Assembly: GCA_013214705.1 (NCBI GenBank)
Contig: JABSRZ010000006.1
Location: forward strand, 192,530 to 256,529
Reading direction: 5' to 3'
Length of the DNA stretch: 64,000 nucleotides
Source: Hyphomicrobiales bacterium
Lineage (GTDB): Bacteria; Pseudomonadota; Alphaproteobacteria; Rhizobiales; OSC116
Shown: positions 59,371 to 64,000 of the stretch, piece by piece
How positions within the stretch are numbered: position 1 is the stretch's first letter
Layout: each line of letters starts with the position of its first letter
Made by a program: the position numbers and the translations under genes
Notes under the pieces: generated by a model
The model's input: the letters and a program-made list of their open reading frames with translations, nothing else
Databases searched by the model: none
What the model was told of the DNA's origin: nothing

Positions 59371-61026
59371 TTAAGCGATTTTTTTAGCTTTTTGCGGTGG
59401 TTTTTTTAACTCATCTACCAACGATTTTATCGAAGCGGGCTTGTGGAAAAAATACCCTTGGCCATAGTCTACGCCCAGTTCTAACAAATATTTAGCTTGT
59501 TGTGGGGTTTCAATTTGTTCTGCGATGGTCTTCATATTCATAGATTTACACAGGTTTATCATGGCTTTGAGGATTTTGTCTTCGCGGCCATATTTCATAC
59601 ACTCGCGAATGTAGCTGCCGTCAATTTTAACGATGTCGACATCTAAATGTCTCAAATAATTGAGTGATGCCGCGCCCGCGCCAAAATCATCGATGCAAAT
59701 TTTAACGCCTTTGGTGCGAATATTTCTGAAGAATTCGTTGACCTTTTTGAACGAGTCGATTTCGGATGATTCGGTGATTTCAATGAGTAGGTTTTTTGGG
59801 TTACGCAGTTTGCTATTGACTAATTTTAGCATTTTAAAACAAAAATCGGCCCGCGCAATGGATGCCGCTGAAATATTTACCGCCAAAGAAAAATTTGGTA
59901 ATTTGTTAGTGTCGTTTAGCCAGTTGATTGCATTTTCTAAAATAACTAAATCTAACTCGTGTATTATGCCTACTTTTTCGGCGAATATCAGCTTCTGGTA
60001 GGGGCTGACATTGGGTTCGAAGCGCACAAGCATTTCGTAATGACGCACACGCTTGGTTTTAATGTCTACAATTTGTTGGGCAACATAACCGATTTTGTTT
60101 TTGTGGATAACGTTTTTAAACCATTTTATTTGATCTACGGTATTTAAAATTTGAGAGTTAACTTGTTTTTCGAAGCTCTCAGTGCTGCTGCTGCCTGCGG
60201 TAAATTGGTTGTCAGATACATATTGGTTTATTGTATATGCCAAGGCGCGGGACATTTCGTCGGCATTAACCTCGGTATCAATTTCAATGGTGGTGGTGCC
60301 AATTTTAATGCTTTGGCCATCGGTATTATACTTTTTAGAAATATTCTCAATTTCTTTGGTGATTTGATGGTTTTTTAAATCATGTTTATGAATGACGCTA
60401 TAACTATTTTCATCGAGGCTTGCGGCGCTGTCATTTAACGACAAAGCCCGTAAAAGTGACGCTGTTTTGGATTTAAACTTTATGGCATTTTCAGCGCCCA
60501 TCTGCTCATTTAACACAATTTCGCTCGGCATTTCGATGAGCGTTAGGTCAATGTCTCCGCCCTTGTTTTTTGCGTCATTAATGGTCGCTTCGGCCATGGT
60601 AAAAAAGGCCTGCTTGGTTAGCAAATTTGATTCGGCATCTCTATTTGGGTCGTTTAAACCTAGTGATAAGGGGTCTAAATTGTTCAACACAACATGCATG
60701 CGGCCAGTGTCATTTGGCATTTTGAAAATGGAGAGTTGCACCGGTATTTCTTGGTTATTTTTAAGCGCATGAATTTTTATCGGCCCGCGTCTTTCGCCAA
60801 TATTTATGCTGTCGAATAAAAACACCAGCATGGTTTTGTCGGTATCAGAAACAAGTTGGTCAAATGGTTGGTGAATGAGTGCATCTACCGGCATGCCAAA
60901 TATATTTTGGCTGGCGCCCATACAAAACAATATACTGCCTTGCCCATCAAGCTCGATCAATAAGTCGGCGGCGGCAAAAGAGAATCCCATAAATCGGTCT
61001 CTTTGTAGTTTTATTTCATTGGTCAT
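59371..61026 (-). CDS. PAS-GGDEF(degenerate)-EAL phosphodiesterase
   Basis: A 551-residue signalling protein. Residues about 10-125 form a PAS domain (AADLLIELDGQGSILFCMGASQNIFG), about 130-290 a degenerate GGDEF-like module without any GGDEF motif, and about 300-545 an EAL domain. The EAL residues are kept: Glu in YEMLVRFE, Asn in LAVNIS, Glu in LIEITES, DDFGAG with both Asp, Lys in VDIVKIDGS, Glu in AEQIE and QGYFF. It is thus a likely active c-di-GMP phosphodiesterase, unlike the protein at 21070. Next to a response regulator on the same strand. Confidence 0.88.
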   Translation of the reverse strand: MTNEIKLQRDRFMGFSFAAADLLIELDGQGSILFCMGASQNIFGMPVDALIHQPFDQLVSDTDKTMLVFLFDSINIGERRGPIKIHALKNNQEIPVQLSIFKMPNDTGRMHVVLNNLDPLSLGLNDPNRDAESNLLTKQAFFTMAEATINDAKNKGGDIDLTLIEMPSEIVLNEQMGAENAIKFKSKTASLLRALSLNDSAASLDENSYSVIHKHDLKNHQITKEIENISKKYNTDGQSIKIGTTTIEIDTEVNADEMSRALAYTINQYVSDNQFTAGSSSTESFEKQVNSQILNTVDQIKWFKNVIHKNKIGYVAQQIVDIKTKRVRHYEMLVRFEPNVSPYQKLIFAEKVGIIHELDLVILENAINWLNDTNKLPNFSLAVNISAASIARADFCFKMLKLVNSKLRNPKNLLIEITESSEIDSFKKVNEFFRNIRTKGVKICIDDFGAGAASLNYLRHLDVDIVKIDGSYIRECMKYGREDKILKAMINLCKSMNMKTIAEQIETPQQAKYLLELGVDYGQGYFFHKPASIKSLVDELKKPPQKAKKIA

Positions 61027-61293
61027 TCACACTCCAGACAAACCGATACTAGGGGTGGAGGCCTAATGAAACATTAACAAATAGTGCCAAACCCTTGATG
61101 AAGTTGCATTTTTAACGATAAAGTTAAATGTGTGGAGTAAACTGTTGATTTTTATGCAACATTATGATGCTAAATTGTGAGCAATAGCCGGCATGTGGTT
61201 GATAAGTGATGCAACTGACGGTTTGCTGTTGATGGGAATAAATAGTGAGTCTTTGCCTGAGTTTATATTGCTGTTGGAAAGTACAGCTTTGTC

Positions 61294-61322
61294 TTGACAA
61301 ACCATCGATAGCTAACTATTTT
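61294..61322 (+). promoter_or_regulatory. Sigma70-type promoter of rpmJ
   Basis: -35 TTGACA (61294-61299), 17-bp spacer, -10 TATTTT (61317-61322). Transcript start near 61330, leader about 65 nt. The remaining 270 bp back to the EAL gene (61027) contain only AT-rich sequence and no gene that I can see. Confidence 0.75.
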
Positions 61323-61393
61323 CGCGTCAAATTGATTGTAATGGCATATGGTGACAAATCACTCATATGTTTAAGTGTTTAAGGAAGTTTAAA

Positions 61394-61519
61394 ATGAAGA
61401 TCAAAAATTCGATCAAATCACTTCGTGGACGCCATCGTGACTGCCGGGTTGTTCGTCGTCGTGGTCGCTTATATGTGATTAACAAAACAAACCCACGTTT
61501 TAAAGCGCGCCAAGGCTAA
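61394..61519 (+). CDS. rpmJ: 50S ribosomal protein bL36, zinc-free B-type
   Basis: A 41-residue protein translated from ATG 61394: [20 protein letters not shown] at the start, [18 protein letters not shown] at the end. It has one Cys only, so it lacks the zinc ribbon of classic L36 and is the YkgO-like C-minus form usual in alphaproteobacteria. AAGGA lies eight bases upstream. It has its own promoter and terminator and is convergent with pyk, as in relatives. Confidence 0.97.
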   Translation: MKIKNSIKSLRGRHRDCRVVRRRGRLYVINKTNPRFKARQG

Positions 61520-61585
61520 TTATTTGGAGGGCTAATTATTTAGCTCGGCAACTATGACGCCATTGCGGTTTAGTAAAATTCAAAG

Positions 61586-61614
61586 AGAATCGATTTTATC
61601 GGTTCTTTTTTTTT
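61586..61614 (+). terminator. Rho-independent terminator of rpmJ
   Basis: AGAATCGAT (61586-61594) pairs with ATCGGTTCT (61598-61606), one G-U pair, then eight T's; 67 bp past the stop. Confidence 0.88.
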
Positions 61615-61631
61615 GTTTGGGCAATAGACGC

Positions 61632-61659
61632 AAAAAAAGAGAGTGCAAAACACTCTCTT
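61632..61659 (-). terminator. Rho-independent terminator of pyk
   Basis: Minus strand: AAGAGAGTG pairs with CACTCTCTT around TTTTG, followed by TTTTTG. About 25 bp after the pyk stop. Confidence 0.88.
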
Positions 61660-61683
61660 AATTATTGGGCTTGTTATCAAGGC

Positions 61684-63120
61684 CTAATCGGCACATTTAC
61701 CATTTTTGCCAACCGCTGCAATGCGCAACATATTGGTTGTGCCGGGGCGGCCATAAGGCACACCAGCGGTGATAACAATGTGGTCGCCAAAGGTTGCCAA
61801 CTCGTGGTTATAAGCGGTTAGGCAAGCAAATTCGACCATTTGGCTTTCGGTTGCTGCGTCTTCTACCACCACACTATGAACACCCCAGGTAAGCGTCAAA
61901 TTTCGTGCTGTAGTGGCTTTTGGAGTGAGGGTTAAAATACGATTTTGCGGGCGTTCGCGGGACACACGGGCGGCGGTGGCGCCAGACTCGGTGTAACAAA
62001 CAATAGCCGAAAGGTTTAGCGTTGCCGCAACCGCATAAACCGCAGCGCTAATCGCATCGGCGGAGGTTGATTCGGCCTCAGTATTATGCGCATAAATAAT
62101 TTCTTTATAATGCGGATCTTCTTCAGCTTCATGGGCAATATCGCTCATCATTTGCACGGCTTCAATAGGGTAATCACCCGCCGCAGACTCGGCACTTAGC
62201 ATCACAGCATCGGCACCTTCATAAACAGCGGTTGCCACGTCAGACACTTCGGCGCGGGTTGGCATGGGGCTTTCAATCATGCTTTCTAGCATTTGAGTGG
62301 CCACAATAACTGGCACACCAGCAGTGCGTGATTTGCGAGTGAGAAGCTTTTGAATGCCAGGCAATTGTTGAATAGGCAGTTCGACACCCAAATCGCCACG
62401 TGCGACCATAATGACGTCTGATGCGGCGATAATTTCATCTATAGCGGCGACGGCTGCGGGTTTTTCAATTTTAGCCACAACTTTGGCTTTGCCGCCAACA
62501 ATGGCTTGCACTTCATCCACATCGCTCGCGCGTTGTACAAAGCTTACCGCGATATAATCGATGTCCAATTTTAAGGCGGCTTCTAAATCGGCCTCATCTT
62601 TGGGGGTTATGGCGCTCACCGGTAGCATTGTATCTGGCAAGCTGACGCCTTTGCGATTGGAAATAACGCAATTGTTCAACACTTTAGTGGTGATGACATT
62701 ATTTTCAACATGCGTGGCTTCCAGCATAATGCGGCCATCATCGAGCAATAATTTATGCCCAACTTCAACCGAGATTAGAATTTCTGGATGCGGTAAATAA
62801 ACCCGGCTGTTGTCACCAGCTTCTGGGTTGTCATCGAGCTTGAAGGTTTGGCCAATTTTCAGTTCTTCTTTGCCATTTTTAAACATGTCAACGCGCAATT
62901 TTGGCCCCTGCAAATCGACTAATATGCCGATAGGGTGGTTGATTTTGGCTTCGACATTGCGAATGGCATTATAAAGCTCGGCAAGCATTTCGTGGCTTGT
63001 GTGGCTCATATTAATGCGAAAGGCATCTGCGCCTGCATTGCTTAGTTTTTCGATCATTTCTTCGGTGTTGGAAGAAGGGCCTAGTGTAGCAAGAATTTTA
63101 ATTCTACGATTTCGTTTCAT
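61684..63120 (-). CDS. pyk: Pyruvate kinase
   Basis: Pyruvate kinase turns phosphoenolpyruvate and ADP into pyruvate and ATP, the last glycolytic step. The 478-residue protein has the opening RRIKILATLGPSSNTEEMIEKL, SFVQRASDVDEVQAIVGGKAKVVAKIEKPAAV (K+/Mg site with Lys), MVARGDLGVELP, ATQMLESMIESPMPTRAEVSDVATAVYEGADAVMLSAESAAGDYP (active-site signature) and the C-terminal allosteric domain up to RIAAVGKNG. It is 9 bp downstream of the DUF1036 gene, so they are co-transcribed as in relatives. Confidence 0.97.
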   Translation of the reverse strand: MKRNRRIKILATLGPSSNTEEMIEKLSNAGADAFRINMSHTSHEMLAELYNAIRNVEAKINHPIGILVDLQGPKLRVDMFKNGKEELKIGQTFKLDDNPEAGDNSRVYLPHPEILISVEVGHKLLLDDGRIMLEATHVENNVITTKVLNNCVISNRKGVSLPDTMLPVSAITPKDEADLEAALKLDIDYIAVSFVQRASDVDEVQAIVGGKAKVVAKIEKPAAVAAIDEIIAASDVIMVARGDLGVELPIQQLPGIQKLLTRKSRTAGVPVIVATQMLESMIESPMPTRAEVSDVATAVYEGADAVMLSAESAAGDYPIEAVQMMSDIAHEAEEDPHYKEIIYAHNTEAESTSADAISAAVYAVAATLNLSAIVCYTESGATAARVSRERPQNRILTLTPKATTARNLTLTWGVHSVVVEDAATESQMVEFACLTAYNHELATFGDHIVITAGVPYGRPGTTNMLRIAAVGKNGKCAD

Positions 63121-63129
63121 AGTAACCTA

Positions 63130-63573
63130 TTACTTATCTGGTGTTAATTTTAGTTCCCAGTTGGTCCAATCGCCCGTGTCTACCTCGGTAAAGCCTGTGC
63201 GCCGGTAACCCCGCAATTCACAATCGGCTATGCCGTTAATGGTAAACTTTTCATTCTTTGTGCACATAACAGCTTCGCCATCCCAATAGCCGCCAGTGCC
63301 TTCTTCAATTGCGTAAACATAATAAAAACGCGCAAATAAATCGCCTTCTAAAATGGTTTCGCAACTATTTGGTTCGATAAGCCACCAGCCCTCGGTGGTC
63401 CAACCAGATTTTACTTTATAGCCGATTGCAACATTTACATTGCTGCTTACATAATTACATATTTTTAAATCGGCCTGTGCAGGTGTTGTAAAGCTAAAAA
63501 CCACCATTAAAATAATAGCAACTTTTTTTGATAATGACGCAAAATTAAAAAGCTTAGGTAATATTTGCATCAT
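63130..63573 (-). CDS. DUF1036 exported protein
   Basis: A 147-residue DUF1036 protein, first gene before pyk. A signal peptide ends after TPAQA (about 34). The mature part has the family signature ADLKICNYVSSNVNVAIGYKVKSGWTTEGWWLIEPNSCETIL, FYYVYAIEEG, and an ending CELRGYRRTGFTEVDTGD. Four Cys (CNYV, SCET, MCTK, DCEL) could form two disulfides in the periplasm. DUF1036 has no known function. The gene order DUF1036-pyk is conserved in Hyphomicrobiales. Confidence 0.92.
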   Translation of the reverse strand: MMQILPKLFNFASLSKKVAIILMVVFSFTTPAQADLKICNYVSSNVNVAIGYKVKSGWTTEGWWLIEPNSCETILEGDLFARFYYVYAIEEGTGGYWDGEAVMCTKNEKFTINGIADCELRGYRRTGFTEVDTGDWTNWELKLTPDK

Positions 63574-63758
63574 ATTAAATTGTTGTCACTAGTGGTTATT
63601 TACATTTACCGGTTGATTATAATTGAAATAATTAACAAATGACATCACAAAATGCAGCTATAAACAAATCATTGCCATAACAGCGCGATAATTTATAGAC
63701 TAATGGCGGTAGGTAAATTATATAATGAGGCGCTAGATGCAATTATAAGCGGCTCCGT

Positions 63759-64000
63759 ATGAAAAATAATGATAATTTATCTCATGATGCATTTGAAATA
63801 ATAGATGGCGATTTTGGCCATGGCTTGTTGCTACTTGCCGACCATGCAAGTGCGTTTATGCCCAGCAAATATAAGCAGTTGGGTTTGGATGCCGATCAAT
63901 TATCGCGCCACATTGCCTATGACATTGGGGTGCAGGAATTTACCATCAAATTAGCCAAAAAACTAAATATACCGGCTATTTTGGGTCGGTTTTCGCGGTT
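63759..64000 (+). CDS. N-formylglutamate amidohydrolase family protein, partial
   Basis: The gene begins with ATG 63759 and runs off the right edge; 80 codons are visible. They include GHGLLLLADHASAFMPSKYKQLG, in which ADHAS/AFMP is the N-formylglutamate amidohydrolase N-terminal motif, and IAYDIGVQEFTIKLAKKL. It is divergent from DUF1036-pyk, the order seen in relatives. Ribosome-binding site is weak. It is a different subgroup from the protein at 55576 (no SPHSG motif). Substrate undetermined. Confidence 0.85.
   Translation, partial: MKNNDNLSHDAFEIIDGDFGHGLLLLADHASAFMPSKYKQLGLDADQLSRHIAYDIGVQEFTIKLAKKLNIPAILGRFSR

Noticed and set aside
61100..61160. CtrA box upstream of the PAS-EAL gene
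   Set aside because: TTAA-CGATAAAG-TTAA has an 8-bp spacing instead of 7.

Overview
The window looks like chromosomal DNA of an alphaproteobacterium of the Hyphomicrobiales (Rhizobiales) kind, moderately AT-rich by eye. The basis is gene order and gene content known from that group. Examples are rplU-rpmA-(two GNAT genes)-obgE-proB-proA-rsfS-rlmH, an L21 with a C-terminal extension, the metX-metW pair, chorismate mutase-hisC-prephenate dehydrogenase, an N-formylglutamate amidohydrolase gene beside cpdR and a tRNA-Val gene, and rpmJ-pyk-DUF1036-N-formylglutamate amidohydrolase. I see no plasmid, phage, IS element, CRISPR array or rRNA operon. Both window ends cut genes (rlmH at the left, an N-formylglutamate amidohydrolase homologue at the right).

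Region by region. 1-8.6 kb: translation and proline block on the minus strand, interrupted by an outer-membrane-protein gene on the plus strand; nadD is missing from its usual place between proA and rsfS. 8.6-12.9 kb: a flavoprotein, a spondin-domain secreted protein inside a repeat-rich non-coding zone with a 92-bp direct repeat, then a split YeeE/YedE sulfur transporter divergent from a small rhodanese. 12.9-25.5 kb: a fused double GNAT, a membrane LytTR regulator, ispG, ispA, rpmF, a MarC protein carrying a 21-bp tandem repeat, a gamma-glutamyltransferase-like enzyme, a GGDEF-EAL protein, a DMT transporter and gloB. 25.5-31.4 kb: metW-metX, then chorismate mutase, aminotransferase, prephenate dehydrogenase, ChaC and DUF1697. 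31.4-40 kb: a LysR regulator with DoxX, glyoxalase I, a DsbA-like isomerase, alanine dehydrogenase, two tandem DUF2852 proteins, SPFH/NfeD and motAB. 40-45 kb: a Q-rich outer membrane protein, galU/galE and a degenerate SGNH protein. 45-47.6 kb: a complete bufferin-type RiPP cluster (DUF2282 precursor, DUF692, DUF2063, DoxX) with a terminator hairpin between precursor and enzymes. 47.7-64 kb: an S9 peptidase, hsp20 with an RpoH-type promoter and a ROSE-like RNA thermometer, a LOG protein, hisN, typA, cpdR, tRNA-Val, response regulator and PAS-EAL signalling genes, rpmJ, pyk and DUF1036.

How the parts may work together. cpdR and three TTAA-type CtrA boxes (two perfect, one near match; in front of two surface-protein genes and an unknown membrane protein) suggest CtrA-type cell-cycle control with motility output (motAB, GGDEF/EAL proteins). 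Glutathione and thiol chemistry recurs: gloA, gloB, ChaC, a GGT-like enzyme, a GST, a DsbA-like isomerase, YeeE/YedE and rhodanese. The bufferin cluster is the clearest specialised system. The most puzzling non-coding signals are paired hairpins whose flanks or loops are conserved while their stems differ yet stay self-complementary (near 6.4 kb and at 10.7/11.35 kb).
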